NCBI RefSeq assembly: GCF_900129375.1
Contig: NZ_FQVN01000001.1
Coordinates: forward strand, 868,001 to 932,000
DNA from: Streptoalloteichus hindustanus
GTDB lineage: Bacteria; Actinomycetota; Actinomycetes; Mycobacteriales; Pseudonocardiaceae
Direction of reading: 5' to 3'
Length of the DNA: 64,000 nt
Of the stretch, positions 48,216 to 57,056 are shown piece after piece. Position 1 is the first letter of the stretch, and each line of letters starts with the position of its first letter. The position numbers and the translations under genes are program-made. The notes beneath the pieces were generated by a model. That model was not told where the DNA came from. It ran no database searches and saw only the letters and a list, made by a program, of their open reading frames with translations.

Positions 48216-49030
48216 GCGGGTTCGTCGAGGGGGTGCGGGCCGAGCACCCGGCGTACGGCGTCCTGCGGCCGGTCACCTCGTGCGCCTCGGTGCTGCTCGC
48301 CGAGAACCCGTCCCCCATGACCCTGGACGGGACCAACACCTGGGTGCTGCGGGCCCCCGACGCCGCCGCGTGCGTCGTCGTGGACCCGGGCCCGGACGAC
48401 GAGGTCCACCTGCGCCGGCTCGCCGAGCACGGCCCGGTGGCGCAGGTGCTGCTCACCCACGGGCACGCCGACCACTCGGCCGGCGCACGTCGGTTCGCCG
48501 AGCTGGTCGGCGCTCCGGTCCGGGCGCTCGACCCCGCTCTGCGCCTGGGCTCCGAAGGACTGGCCGACGGGGACGTCGTCGAGGCCGCGGGCGTGGTCGT
48601 CCGTGTCCTCGGCACGCCGGGGCACACCTCCGACTCGTTGTGCTTCCTCCTCGAGGGCGAGGGCGACCCGGGCTCCGTCCTGACCGGCGACACGGTGCTG
48701 GGCAGGGGAAGCACGATGGTCGCGCACCCGGACGGTCGGCTCGCCGACTACCTGGAGTCCCTGCGCCGGTTGGCCGACCTCCCGCCGGGGACCGCGGTCC
48801 TGCCCGGGCACGGCCCGGAGCTGGCCGACGCCGGTCAGGCCGCCCTGGCCTACCTCGCGCACCGGGAACAGCGGCTGGGACAGGTGCGCCAGGCCCTGGC
48901 CACCCTCGGCCCGGAAGCCACCGCCCGCCAGGTGGTCGAGCTGGTCTACGCCGAGGTCGACGTCGCGTTGTGGCCGGCGGCGGAGCTGTCCGTCCGAGCC
49001 CAGCTGGAGTACCTCCGCGAGCACCGGTGA
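48212..49030 (+). CDS. Metallo-beta-lactamase-fold hydrolase (LACTB2-like)
   Basis: A 272-residue hydrolase with MTLDGTNTWVL at the first strand, the dizinc motif LLTHGHADHSAGA, GTPGHTSDS with the next His ligand, LTGDTVLG with the bridging Asp, and VLPGHGPE with the last His. The C-terminal helical region (REQRLGQVRQAL) matches LACTB2/ribonuclease-like members. In M. tuberculosis the equivalent (Rv3677c by memory) also precedes crp. The substrate is unknown, RNA or a thioester being options. The start overlaps the NUDIX gene by 4 bp. Confidence 0.9.
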   Translation: MSGFVEGVRAEHPAYGVLRPVTSCASVLLAENPSPMTLDGTNTWVLRAPDAAACVVVDPGPDDEVHLRRLAEHGPVAQVLLTHGHADHSAGARRFAELVGAPVRALDPALRLGSEGLADGDVVEAAGVVVRVLGTPGHTSDSLCFLLEGEGDPGSVLTGDTVLGRGSTMVAHPDGRLADYLESLRRLADLPPGTAVLPGHGPELADAGQAALAYLAHREQRLGQVRQALATLGPEATARQVVELVYAEVDVALWPAAELSVRAQLEYLREHR

Positions 49031-49058
49031 GCACGCCGGCGAGACGCCGCCCGTCCGC

Positions 49059-49250
49059 TCAGTCGTGCGCCTTCCGGGCCCGGTAGGCCCTCACCTTGGT
49101 GATGCTGCCGCACGCCCTGCCCCCGGGGCCGACTCCGCGTACATCGAGCACCAGGTCCGGCTGGCGTTGCGGGAGTGGTCGTAGAACACCCACTGGCGGT
49201 CCTGGGCTGCGCGGGGTTGGCCCTGGTGGTCACCGTGCTGGCCGCGGGCT
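49059..49250 (-). pseudogene. Degenerate CGNR zinc-finger regulator, 3' remnant
   Basis: On the minus strand one frame reads QWVFYDHSRNASRTWCSMYA and, after a shift, another reads CGSITKVRAYRARKAHD then stop at 49059. Together they match the end of CGNR zinc-finger proteins (WVFYDHSRNxSRRWCSMxxCGNRxKVRAYRAR). The first Cys pair and the CGNR tetrad are damaged, and no upstream ABATE-like domain remains before the sliding-clamp gene. The remnant is clearly non-functional. Confidence 0.7.
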
Positions 49251-49280
49251 GGGAGTTGCGCCGGCCCTCGGCGAAGGCGG

Positions 49281-50414
49281 TCACCGTGGGCGGATCGGCA
49301 TGACCACGTAGCGCAGGTCCACGCCGTCGGGCGCGGGCTCCACCGCCGTCAGCCGCGTCGACTGGTGGGCGCCGCGGATGCCGAGGCGCACGGTGGTGCC
49401 CGCGAACGCTTTGAGCGCCTCGCCCAGGTACTGGGCCCGGTAGACGCGGGTCAGCGGCTCGCCGTCCACCCTGGCCACCAGGGTCTCCTCGGCCTCGCCC
49501 GAGGCGGGGTCCGAACCCTGGACGCGCAGCTCGTCCCCGCCGACCGCCAGCCGCACGGAGGAGAACGGGCCCGCGTAGGGCGCGACCCGTCGGACCGCGG
49601 CCGCGAGCGCGTCGGCCGCCACCAGGACCTCGCAGTCCACTGTGGACGTCAGATACCTGGCCTCGTCCGGGAACGGGCTGGCGAGGACGCCGCACCCGAC
49701 CGCGGCGCCGGGCCAGGACAGGGCGGCGCGGTGCGGGTTGGCCGGATCGCAGCGCAGTTCGACCTCGGCGGCCCCGGCGGCCTGGCGCGCCACCTCCGCG
49801 AGCAGCGCGGCGGGGAGCAGCACGTCGAGTCCCGCGCACCGGGGTTCCCAGGGCAGCGAGGCGACCGCCATGCGGTAGCGGTCGGTCGCGACGAGGACGA
49901 GGCGCTCTCCCTCGGAACGAACGCGCACTCCGGTGAACAGCGGGATGGTGTCGTCCCGGGACGCTGCGCCGGCGACGGGGACCAGGGCCGCGGCGAGGGC
50001 GGAGCCCACCAGGCGCCCCGCGACCGTTGGTGGCTCGGGCACACCGGGGTGCGTGTCGACATCGAGCAGGGGCAGGGCGAAACGCGCCGACGGCGTGCGG
50101 ATCGCGAGCCGGGAACCCTCCACGACGAGCCGCACGTCCGGGGAGTCCAGCGCGCGCAGGGTCTCCGCGAGTGGGCGCGCGGGGACGAGCACCTGGCCCG
50201 CCACCCGGGTGGTGGCACCGCGCCGGAGGCGAACCGCGCGGTCCCGGTCCGTCCCCGCCAACTCGACGCCGTCCGGGTCGGCGCGCACCAACAGCCCCGA
50301 GAGGACGGGGTCGAGGAGTCGCGCGGGCAGGAGCCGAACCAGGTTTCCCGCCGCTTCCGCCAGGTCAGCGGTTCGCGCGGTGACGTCCATGGCGGCGCCC
50401 GTGACGGCGTTCAT
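49281..50414 (-). CDS. DNA polymerase III beta subunit-like protein (second sliding clamp)
   Basis: A 377-residue protein with the three-fold repeated clamp architecture of DnaN: VLSGLLVRADPDGVELAGTDRDRAVRL in domain I, DDTIPLFTGVRVRSEGERLVLVATDRYRMAV in domain II, and the C-terminal VDLRYVVMPIRPR corresponding to the MPxR end that lines the polymerase-binding pocket. The canonical dnaN normally lies next to dnaA, which is not here, so this is an accessory clamp paralogue. ATG 50414 has TACCGT 7 bp upstream, a leaderless layout; ATG 50390 is an alternative. It carries one GTCCAC-GTGGAC palindrome. Confidence 0.85.
   Translation of the reverse strand: MNAVTGAAMDVTARTADLAEAAGNLVRLLPARLLDPVLSGLLVRADPDGVELAGTDRDRAVRLRRGATTRVAGQVLVPARPLAETLRALDSPDVRLVVEGSRLAIRTPSARFALPLLDVDTHPGVPEPPTVAGRLVGSALAAALVPVAGAASRDDTIPLFTGVRVRSEGERLVLVATDRYRMAVASLPWEPRCAGLDVLLPAALLAEVARQAAGAAEVELRCDPANPHRAALSWPGAAVGCGVLASPFPDEARYLTSTVDCEVLVAADALAAAVRRVAPYAGPFSSVRLAVGGDELRVQGSDPASGEAEETLVARVDGEPLTRVYRAQYLGEALKAFAGTTVRLGIRGAHQSTRLTAVEPAPDGVDLRYVVMPIRPR
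49635..49647. repeat. GTCCAC-T-GTGGAC palindrome
   Basis: Within the sliding-clamp-like gene; encodes S-T-V-D as TCC-ACA-GTG-GAC with the rare Thr codon ACA. Confidence 0.6.
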
Positions 50415-50520
50415 GGCCCGGACGGTAGGCGTCGGCCCCGACATTCCCCGTTCACCGAATGGAGGTTTCCCCGGTGGGGAGGGGGCCGTAGCTTCGCGGT
50501 GAGGGGGCGAGGAGGCGGTC

Positions 50521-52008
50521 ATGTGCGAACGGCACGGCGGCCAACTGAGCCGACGGACGTTCATCGCCGCGGGCGGCGCGGCTCTGGTCGGGACGGCGTT
50601 CCCGGCGGCGGCGGACGCCGCGGCCGAGGAGACCCGAACGATCACCGGCAGGTTCGAGCCGGGGGCCGCCGACTGGTACTACCTTCCGGTGAAGGTGCCG
50701 GCCGGAGTGCGGGAGATCGAGGTCCGGTACCGCTACGATCGGCCGGACCCGCCACCCGGAGTTCCCGGCAACGCCCTCGACATCGGCTGTTTCGACCCGT
50801 CCGGCCACGATCTGGGCGACCGCTACGGTTTTCGCGGTTGGTCCGGCGGTTTCCGCGACGGGTTCGTGATCAGTCCGACCGACGCGACGCCGGGGTACCT
50901 GCCGGGGCCGATCGAACCCGGCACCTGGCACGTGATCCTCGGCCCGTACACGGTCGCGCCGCAGGGGCTGAACTACGCGGTCGACATCACGCTCCGGTAC
51001 GGCACACCGGGTCCGCCGCACATCCCGGTCCCGGCGCCGGAACGGGCGCGGGGCCGTGGGCGGACGTGGTACCGCGGCGACTGCCACCTGCACACCGTGC
51101 ACTCCGACGGGCACCGAACGCCGGCCGAGCTGGCCGCGGCGGCCAGGGCCGCCCGGTTGGACTTCGTCGTCTCGACGGAGCACAACACCTCGTCGGCCGG
51201 GTCGCGGTGGGGCGAGCACGCCGGCGAGGACCTGTTGATCATCAACGGGGAGGAGGTCACGACGCGGTCCGGCCACTGGCTCGCGCTCGGGCTGCCCGCC
51301 GGCCACTGGATCGACTGGCGGTACCGGGCCGAGGAGTCCGACCGGTTCCGGCGGTTCCGGGACGAGGTCCACGCCGTCGGCGGACTGGCGGTCGCGGCGC
51401 ACCCCTACTGCCCGTACGTCGGCTGCTCCTGGGGTTTCGGGTACCGCGAGGTGGACCTGGTCGAGGTGTGGAACGGCCCGTGGACGGCCGACGACGAGCA
51501 CGCGGTGCGGACCTGGGACGGCCTGCTGCGGGCCGGCGAGTGGGTGCCCGCGATGGGCAACAGCGACGCGCACAGCCACTCCGACGTGGTGGGTCTGCCC
51601 CAGACGGTGGTGCTGGCCGACTGCCTGTCCACCCGCGCGGTGCTCGCCGGGCTCCGACGTGGGCAGGCGTGGCTGGCGGAGTCGGCCCAGGTCGAGCTGG
51701 CGATGCGGGCCACGAGCCCGCTCGGCCGCGCGGTGGGCATCGGCCGCCGGCTGCGGGTCGCGCCCGGCGTCCCGGTCGAGGTGGCGCTGGACCTGGGCGG
51801 GGTCCCGGGCTGTGAGGTCCGGCTGGTCACTCCGGACGGCGTGACGCACGCCGACGTGGTGCCCGCGTCCGGATCGACCTCGGTGCGCTGGACCACGAGG
51901 GCGCGGGACACGGCGTGGGTGCGGGCCGAGGTGCGGCGGCCGACCCCGACCGACACGACCCCGGACACGATGGTCGCCCTGACCAACCCGATCTTCCTCG
52001 GGGTCTGA
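50521..52008 (+). CDS. Tat-exported CehA/McbA-like PHP-fold metallohydrolase
   Basis: A 495-residue secreted protein. The N-terminus SRRTFIAAGGAALVG is a twin-arginine signal. Residues about 40-170 form a beta-rich domain; the PHP hydrolase domain starts with GDCHLHTVHSDGHRTPAE and includes STEHNTSS, AAHPYCPY and GNSDAHS, the metal-binding His/Asp set. The last 100 residues are a beta-rich tail. CehA/McbA relatives hydrolyse carbaryl-type esters or phosphoesters; the substrate here is unknown. ATG 50521 has GAGGAGG at 5-nt spacing. Confidence 0.88.
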   Translation: MCERHGGQLSRRTFIAAGGAALVGTAFPAAADAAAEETRTITGRFEPGAADWYYLPVKVPAGVREIEVRYRYDRPDPPPGVPGNALDIGCFDPSGHDLGDRYGFRGWSGGFRDGFVISPTDATPGYLPGPIEPGTWHVILGPYTVAPQGLNYAVDITLRYGTPGPPHIPVPAPERARGRGRTWYRGDCHLHTVHSDGHRTPAELAAAARAARLDFVVSTEHNTSSAGSRWGEHAGEDLLIINGEEVTTRSGHWLALGLPAGHWIDWRYRAEESDRFRRFRDEVHAVGGLAVAAHPYCPYVGCSWGFGYREVDLVEVWNGPWTADDEHAVRTWDGLLRAGEWVPAMGNSDAHSHSDVVGLPQTVVLADCLSTRAVLAGLRRGQAWLAESAQVELAMRATSPLGRAVGIGRRLRVAPGVPVEVALDLGGVPGCEVRLVTPDGVTHADVVPASGSTSVRWTTRARDTAWVRAEVRRPTPTDTTPDTMVALTNPIFLGV

Positions 52009-52060
52009 GGGGCGCCGAAGAGCTGACGACCGGGGCCGTCTCCGGCCCGAAGACGCTCCA

Positions 52061-52099
52061 GCGCCGGAGCGCCTCCGCTCGGGAGGGCGGCTCCGGCGC
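52061..52099. terminator. Terminator between convergent genes
   Basis: GCGCCGGAGC (52061-52070) pairs with GCTCCGGCGC (52090-52099), with an inner CCTCC/GGAGG pairing, between the PHP hydrolase and MFS genes. Confidence 0.55.
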
Positions 52100-52120
52100 C
52101 GGAAACCGGACGCGTTGGGG

Positions 52121-53383
52121 CTAGTGGGCGGCCAGGGACAGCTCGTCCCGGGACGCGGACGACTCCTCGGTCGCCTGCGCGCTGCGCCGGATGGTGTGGC
52201 GGAACAGCCAGACGACCAGCGCCAGCACCAGGCCGGAGCCGGCGGCCGCCAGGAACGCCTCCGCCGGGCCGTAGGCCTCGACGAGCTGCCCGCTCAACGA
52301 CTGGCCCACCGCCAGGCCCAGGGTCACCGAGGTGACCACCCAGCCGAACGCCTCGGCCGCCATCGACGGCGGCGCCACCTGCTCGATGGTGGCGGAGTGG
52401 GCGGTCGACTGCGGCGTGATCAGCACGCCCACGGCCAGCAGCGCCAGGGCGAGGCCGAACAGCGTGGACGGCACCGCGGGCAGCAACAGCAGCAGCGAGA
52501 ACCCGGCGAGCAGCGCCGGCAGGCGCAGGTGCATCGGTCGCGGCCAGGGGCGCATGCCGTACAGCACCCCGAAGAGCACCGAACTCAGCGACCACAGGCT
52601 GAGCAGCAGGCCACCCGCGGTCGGGTGACCGGCGTTGCGGGCGGCCGCCGGCACGGCGACCTCGACGAAGCCGATCGTGACGCCGAACCCGAGGGCCGCC
52701 ACGGCGAGCGTGCGCATGCCGGGGTTGGTCAGCGGACCCAGCAACCTGCCCTGGGGCCGCTCGTGGCGCTCCGGCCGCCAGGCGCGGACCGTGGCCGTCC
52801 TGGCGAACCCGAGACCGCCGAGGGCCATCAGCGAGGCGGCGACGACCAGGCTGGTGCCCGGCCAGGGCGCGGCCATGAGCACACCGGCCAGGCCGGGGCC
52901 GAGGATGAAGAACACCTCCATGCTGATCGCCTCGTAGGCGTAGGCCGCGTGCCGCGCCCGCCCCGGCGGGAGCAGCCGGGACCACATCGCCCGGGAGGCC
53001 GGGCTGACCATCGGCTCGGTCAGGCCGGTCAGCGCGGCGAGCACCACCAGCAGGGGCACCGGCGCGCGCAGCTCGATGGCGGTCACCTCGACGGCCACCA
53101 CCAGCGCGAACACCGCGATGGTGAGGGTGAGGGGGCGGGTGGGCCCGAACCGGTCGTACAACCGGCCCTGCGCCACGGAGCCGACCGCGACGCCGACCAG
53201 CGCCCCGGCGGCGACCACGCCGGCGGCGGCGAACGACCCGGTGACCTTCTCGACGTAGAGCAGCAGGGAGAGCCCCACCATCGCCACCGGGAGGCGGGCC
53301 AGCAGGGACGCGAGGACGGGGCCGCGCGCGCCCGGCGTGGTCAGCGCGGCGCGGTAGTCCGCGAGGGAGGCAGAGTGGGACAT
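52121..53383 (-). CDS. MFS transporter (second)
   Basis: A 420-residue protein with about 12 membrane segments and the loop motif GSVAQGRLYDRFGPTRPLTL between segments 2 and 3. Its start, DYRAALTTPGARGPVLASLLARLPVAMVGLSLLLYV, resembles the MFS protein at 25720-26943 (SLPGLRALLLVAILARLPVSAVG), so the two are related. The substrate is unknown. ATG 53383 has no Shine-Dalgarno and lies 1 bp from a GTACC-type repeat array, suggesting tight repression and possibly leaderless translation. Confidence 0.83.
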   Translation of the reverse strand: MSHSASLADYRAALTTPGARGPVLASLLARLPVAMVGLSLLLYVEKVTGSFAAAGVVAAGALVGVAVGSVAQGRLYDRFGPTRPLTLTIAVFALVVAVEVTAIELRAPVPLLVVLAALTGLTEPMVSPASRAMWSRLLPPGRARHAAYAYEAISMEVFFILGPGLAGVLMAAPWPGTSLVVAASLMALGGLGFARTATVRAWRPERHERPQGRLLGPLTNPGMRTLAVAALGFGVTIGFVEVAVPAAARNAGHPTAGGLLLSLWSLSSVLFGVLYGMRPWPRPMHLRLPALLAGFSLLLLLPAVPSTLFGLALALLAVGVLITPQSTAHSATIEQVAPPSMAAEAFGWVVTSVTLGLAVGQSLSGQLVEAYGPAEAFLAAAGSGLVLALVVWLFRHTIRRSAQATEESSASRDELSLAAH

Positions 53384-53384
53384 G

Positions 53385-53424
53385 CGTACCAGTCTGCCAA
53401 AGAGTGGTACGACCGTACCAGTCT
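53385..53424 (-). promoter_or_regulatory. Operator array in front of MFS gene
   Basis: TGGTACG-AC-CGTACCA is a perfect inverted repeat (53405-53420). CGTACCAGTCT occurs twice as a direct repeat (53385-53395 and 53414-53424). On the minus strand TAGACT at 53429-53424 is a possible -10 directly abutting the operator. A TetR-like repressor is likely; none is encoded in the window. Confidence 0.6.
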
Positions 53425-53937
53425 ATGGCGGTGGGTTTCGTCACCCCCCTCCACCCGACGACGCCGCAGGTCGCCGAGCTGGGCGGGGTGACTGGTCGGC
53501 AGGGGCTGCCCCTGGAGAACGGCAGCCGTCCGCCGCGCTCCGTAGGGCAGAACGGGTGGTTCCGAGCGGACGTTCCGCTGGCCGGCAGATGCTGCGGCGC
53601 CCCGCCGCGGTTGGTCCGTCAGGGTGCGAACGTCCTTCGGGTCATCGCGGTACCCCGCTCACAGGACGTGACATTTGTTGCGGCCAGGTCACGCGGTGCG
53701 AGTTTCTGGGTGAATCCGGGCAACGAACGTTGGCTTTTTGCCGTCCTGGAGGGTGACAACGCTTGAGTGGGCGGGTCCGGCGCCGCCATGGTGGCGGTGT
53801 CGGTCGTGTCTTCAGCGGGTACCCGCACCACAGCGAGCTCGCGGAAACCCAGCCATCGCTTCCTCCGGCGCAACGGGTCGGGGCCGAGAGCGCCGGAGGC
53901 GGGGGAGCGTGGTCGGTCGGGGGACGGACCACGCCAC

Positions 53938-53987
53938 ACACGGGGGGTCGGTGCGCCGCGTCGGGGGCGGCGCCCGGCCCCCCGTGT
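53938..53987. terminator. Large GC-rich hairpin
   Basis: ACACGGGGGG (53938-53947) pairs with CCCCCCGTGT (53978-53987), extended inward by four more pairs including one G-U. Which transcript it ends is unclear. Confidence 0.45.
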
Positions 53988-54210
53988 CTTCGCCCACCCA
54001 CCGGTTCCGTACGGACGTGATCCGGCCGGTCCGACAGAGAGATCAGGTCGACGCGTGATCCGAACGGCGAGGGAGGCCCGCCTCCCGGGAACGGCGGCGC
54101 CGCCCCTGACGTCCTGTGCCGTCCACCGGTGTCACCCACCCGAGCGAGTGAACGGACTCTCCTGTGCCCGCCACCGAGCCCACAACGCTCGCGGCGGTGG
54201 CGAGCCGACA

Positions 54211-54251
54211 CACGTGAAGGCCCCGCGCCAGAAGCACGGGGCCTTCACGTG
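54211..54251 (-). terminator. Terminator downstream of crp
   Basis: A perfect 15-bp stem (54211-54225 with 54237-54251, 11-nt loop) about 110 bp beyond the crp stop. Confidence 0.7.
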
Positions 54252-54363
54252 GCTGGTGATGTGGAGCCGTGGGGCGGCGACGAAGCCGACCCGCACGGCC
54301 CGCGCGGGCATCCCCGGCGTGGACCGCCGACGGAACCCGCGTGACGCGCTCGGTGCCTCCCGG

Positions 54364-55038
54364 TCAGCGGGCCCGGCGGGCCAGCCGCTCCGGATCGAGG
54401 ATGAGCACGCTCTTGCCCTCCAGCCGGAGCCAACCGCGATGCGCGAAGTCGGCGAGCGCCTTATTCACGGTCTCCCGCGAGGCGCCGACGAACTGCGCGA
54501 TCTCCTCCTGCGTCAGGTCGTGGGTGACCCGCAGCAGGCCGGCCTCCTGGCTGCCGAACCGCTGCGCGAGCTGGAGCAGCGCCTTCGCTACCCGGCCCGG
54601 CACGTCCGTGAAGATCAGGTCAGCCAGCATGTTGTTGGTCCGCCGCAGCCGACGGGCCAGCACCCGCAGCAGCTGCTCGGCGATCTCCGGCCGCTTGCCG
54701 ATCCACTCCCGCAGGGCGGGACGGTCCATCGTGTAGGCCCGCACCTCGGTGACCGCGGTCGCGGTCGAGGTGCGCGGGCCCGGATCGAAGATCGACAGCT
54801 CGCCGAACATGTCGGCCGGCCCGAAGATGCCCAGCAGGTTCTCCCTGCCGTCCGGCGACTTCCGCCCGACCTTCACCTTGCCCGACTGGATGATGTAGAG
54901 CCGGTCGCCGGGCTCGCCCTCCGAGAAGATCACGTGGCCCCGCGGGAACTCCACGGGCTCCAGCGACTGCCCGAGAGCCTCCGCGGCTGCCGGCTCCACA
55001 CCCTGGAAAATGCCCGCCCGGGCCAGGGTCTCGTCCAC
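54364..55038 (-). CDS. crp: cAMP-responsive global regulator, Crp/GlxR type
   Basis: A 224-residue protein, the same length as M. tuberculosis Crp. The cyclic-nucleotide domain shows [16 protein letters not shown] and the phosphate-binding cassette [19 protein letters not shown]; the helix-turn-helix is [30 protein letters not shown]. GlxR/Crp controls hundreds of carbon, respiration and development genes in actinobacteria. GTG 55038 has AGGAGGG at 7-nt spacing. TAGACT around 55131-55136 on the minus strand may be its -10. It is divergent from the DNA-repair/MarP operon. Confidence 0.96.
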   Translation of the reverse strand: MDETLARAGIFQGVEPAAAEALGQSLEPVEFPRGHVIFSEGEPGDRLYIIQSGKVKVGRKSPDGRENLLGIFGPADMFGELSIFDPGPRTSTATAVTEVRAYTMDRPALREWIGKRPEIAEQLLRVLARRLRRTNNMLADLIFTDVPGRVAKALLQLAQRFGSQEAGLLRVTHDLTQEEIAQFVGASRETVNKALADFAHRGWLRLEGKSVLILDPERLARRAR

Positions 55039-55211
55039 CTCGTCCCTCCTATGAGACGCGGCGGCCGTCTGTACAGTGCCGGCCCTCTCCTGCGCAGGAG
55101 CCGGCGAGGTGCCGCCGATCACTCAGAGCAGTCTATGCCCTGTCCGCGCGATCCACGCCACGGCACCGTCCGGGTCCCGCCCTGGGGCGGGGTCGCCCGG
55201 ACGGGTGAGCG

Positions 55212-55460
55212 CTAGCCGCGCGGTCCCCGCGGCTTGCGAGCCGCCCGGCCACCGACGCGGCGCAGGCGGAACAGTTCGAGGGCTCGGCCGATGCCGAACC
55301 GGAACAACGCGCGGACCTCGTCCGGGCGGGCGTTGTCCAACAGCTCTCCGACCTCGTCCTCGCGAACCGCGACGTGTCGGAGGCGGGCCTCGACGCGCTC
55401 CATGAAGAGCGCGAAGAACATCACCACGAGGGGAACGACGACGACGAGCCAAGCAGTCAT
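55212..55460 (-). CDS. Small single-span membrane protein
   Basis: An 82-residue protein with one N-terminal membrane helix ([18 protein letters not shown]), then a charged region [37 protein letters not shown] and a basic tail. A small membrane protein occupies the same position beside crp in mycobacteria (Rv3675), but I cannot confirm homology. ATG 55460 has AAGGAT some 10 bp upstream. The function is unknown. Confidence 0.6.
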   Translation of the reverse strand: MTAWLVVVVPLVVMFFALFMERVEARLRHVAVREDEVGELLDNARPDEVRALFRFGIGRALELFRLRRVGGRAARKPRGPRG

Positions 55461-55620
55461 GGTGCCGCCGATCCTTGCGCATCCCCGGCGCGGGCGCACC
55501 CCCGGGTCGGGTGGGACCCGCGTCACACCTTCGATCACGGGTCCGGGCCCGCGGACCCCTCGTCCGCCGGGTCGTCGCGCTCCGACCGCCCCGTCGTCCC
55601 CGACCCGTAGGCTGGTCGTC

Positions 55621-56412
55621 GTGCCCCCCACGACCCGCGGAGCAGGACAGCGCGGCGGAGACCGCCCGGTCGCGGAGAGCCGCGTGGCGCTCGTCCGCAG
55701 GGTGCGCCGGATGGTGCGGGCGCTGGCCGGCGGATATCCGGACGCGCACTGCGAGCTGGACTTCACCAACCCGCTCGAGCTGACCGTCGCCGTGATCCTG
55801 TCGGCGCAGTGCACCGACAAGCGGGTGAACGAGGTCACGCCCGCCCTGTTCGCCAGGTACCGCAGCGCCGCCGACTACGCCGGAGCCGACCGGACCGAGC
55901 TGGAGGAGATGATCCGGCCGACGGGCTTCTTCCGGAACAAGGCCGCCTCCCTCATGGGGCTCGGCGCGTCGCTCCTGGAGAAGCACGGTGGCGAGGTTCC
56001 CCGGCGCCTGGAGGACCTGGTGGCCCTGCCCGGCGTGGGCCGCAAGACCGCCAACGTGGTCCTGGGCAACGCCTTCGACGTGCCCGGGATCACCGTGGAC
56101 ACGCACTTCGGCCGTCTGGTGCGCCGGTGGGGGTGGACCGGGGAGACCGACCCGGTCAAGGTCGAGCACGCCGTCGCGGAGCTGGTCCCCCGCAAGGAGT
56201 GGACCCTGCTGTCGCACCGGGTGATCTTCCACGGCCGGCGGGTCTGCCACGCGCGCAAACCGGCCTGCGGCGCCTGCTTCCTCGCCAGGGACTGCCCGTC
56301 GTTCGGCACCGGTCCGACCGACCCGGCTGAGGCGGCGAAACTGGTCAGGGGCGCGGAGGCGGAACACCTGCTCGGGCTGGCCGCGACCGTCAACGGCGGG
56401 GCGGCCCGGTGA
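55621..56412 (+). CDS. nth: Endonuclease III (base-excision DNA glycosylase/AP lyase)
   Basis: A 263-residue DNA glycosylase. The helix-hairpin-helix [17 protein letters not shown] contains catalytic Lys142, and [11 protein letters not shown] provides Asp160. The [4Fe-4S] cluster ligands are Cys209, Cys216, Cys219 and Cys225 with the expected C-x6-C-x2-C-x5-C spacing. It removes oxidised pyrimidines. TAGGCT precedes GTG 55621 by 7 bp and there is no Shine-Dalgarno, indicating a leaderless mRNA. It heads a five-gene block with overlapping starts (nth, thioredoxin-like, NUDIX, marP). Confidence 0.96.
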   Translation: MPPTTRGAGQRGGDRPVAESRVALVRRVRRMVRALAGGYPDAHCELDFTNPLELTVAVILSAQCTDKRVNEVTPALFARYRSAADYAGADRTELEEMIRPTGFFRNKAASLMGLGASLLEKHGGEVPRRLEDLVALPGVGRKTANVVLGNAFDVPGITVDTHFGRLVRRWGWTGETDPVKVEHAVAELVPRKEWTLLSHRVIFHGRRVCHARKPACGACFLARDCPSFGTGPTDPAEAAKLVRGAEAEHLLGLAATVNGGAAR

Positions 56413-57056
56413 GCGAGCCCTCGGCGCCATCCGGTCGCACCACCCTGCGCTGGGCCCTGGTCGCGTTGGTGCTCGTCGTCGCGGCGGCGGTGGCACTGTG
56501 GCCCAGGGACGGCGACACCGCGGCGGCGCCGCGCGACGCCACCGCGAGTGAGCGGCCCGAGCCCGACCTGGCGCCGCTCCGGCAGCGGGCCGCGTTGCCG
56601 CCCTGCCCGTCGGGGCAGCCGGGCGCGCCCGCTCCCGCCGAGCTGGCGGGGAAACGGGTCCGGTGCCTCGGCGACGGCGGCTCGGTCGACCTGGGCGCGG
56701 CGCTGGCCGGACGGGCCACCCTGGTCAACGTGTGGGCGTCGTGGTGCCAGCCGTGCCGGGCCGAGTTGCCCGCGCTCGCCGCGTACGCCGCCCAGCCGAA
56801 CGCGGTGCCGGTGCTGGGCCTGCAGGTGCAGAGCCCGGCGGCCGACGGGTTGTCGCTGCTCGCCGACCTCGGTGTGCGCCTGCCCTCGGTCCACGACGCC
56901 GACGACGTGGTCAAGGCCGCCCTGAAGTTCACCACCCTGCCCTCGTCGTACCTGGTCACGGTGAAGGGCGAGGTGAAGCGCCTCAGGCCGACGGTGTTCA
57001 GGAGCCCTGACGAGGTGCGTCAGGAGGTCGACCGGGTGCTGGGGGAGGGCGGCTGA
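56409..57056 (+). CDS. Membrane-anchored thioredoxin-like (TlpA/ResA type) protein
   Basis: A 215-residue protein with one N-terminal membrane helix (residues 13-31) and an extracytoplasmic thioredoxin fold. [21 protein letters not shown] carries the CxxC redox pair (Cys113, Cys116), and [16 protein letters not shown] the cis-Pro loop region. Two further cysteines (Cys66, Cys86) may form an extra disulfide. It likely reduces or maintains exported thiol proteins, perhaps the disulfide-bearing MarP encoded two genes on. GTG 56409 overlaps the nth stop by 4 bp. Confidence 0.9.
   Translation: MSEPSAPSGRTTLRWALVALVLVVAAAVALWPRDGDTAAAPRDATASERPEPDLAPLRQRAALPPCPSGQPGAPAPAELAGKRVRCLGDGGSVDLGAALAGRATLVNVWASWCQPCRAELPALAAYAAQPNAVPVLGLQVQSPAADGLSLLADLGVRLPSVHDADDVVKAALKFTTLPSSYLVTVKGEVKRLRPTVFRSPDEVRQEVDRVLGEGG

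Larger units (their letters stand above)
53425..54363. other. Long intergenic region before crp 3' end
   Basis: About 940 bp without a supportable gene. Several frames stay open on both strands, but none shows homology-like segments or a good ribosome site. A less GC-rich block lies at about 53640-53765, with GTGAC (53667) and GTCAC facing each other 15 bp apart. Two strong hairpins (53938-53987 and 54211-54251) lie to the right. An untranslated RNA is possible but not shown. Confidence 0.4.

Noticed and set aside
49096-49311. Plus-strand frame between the metallo-hydrolase and clamp genes
   Set aside because: It is the complement of the decayed CGNR gene, which explains the sequence better.
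53642-54211. Possible genes in the long gap before crp
   Set aside because: Frames are open on both strands with no ribosome site, no hydrophobic or domain pattern and no match to known families.
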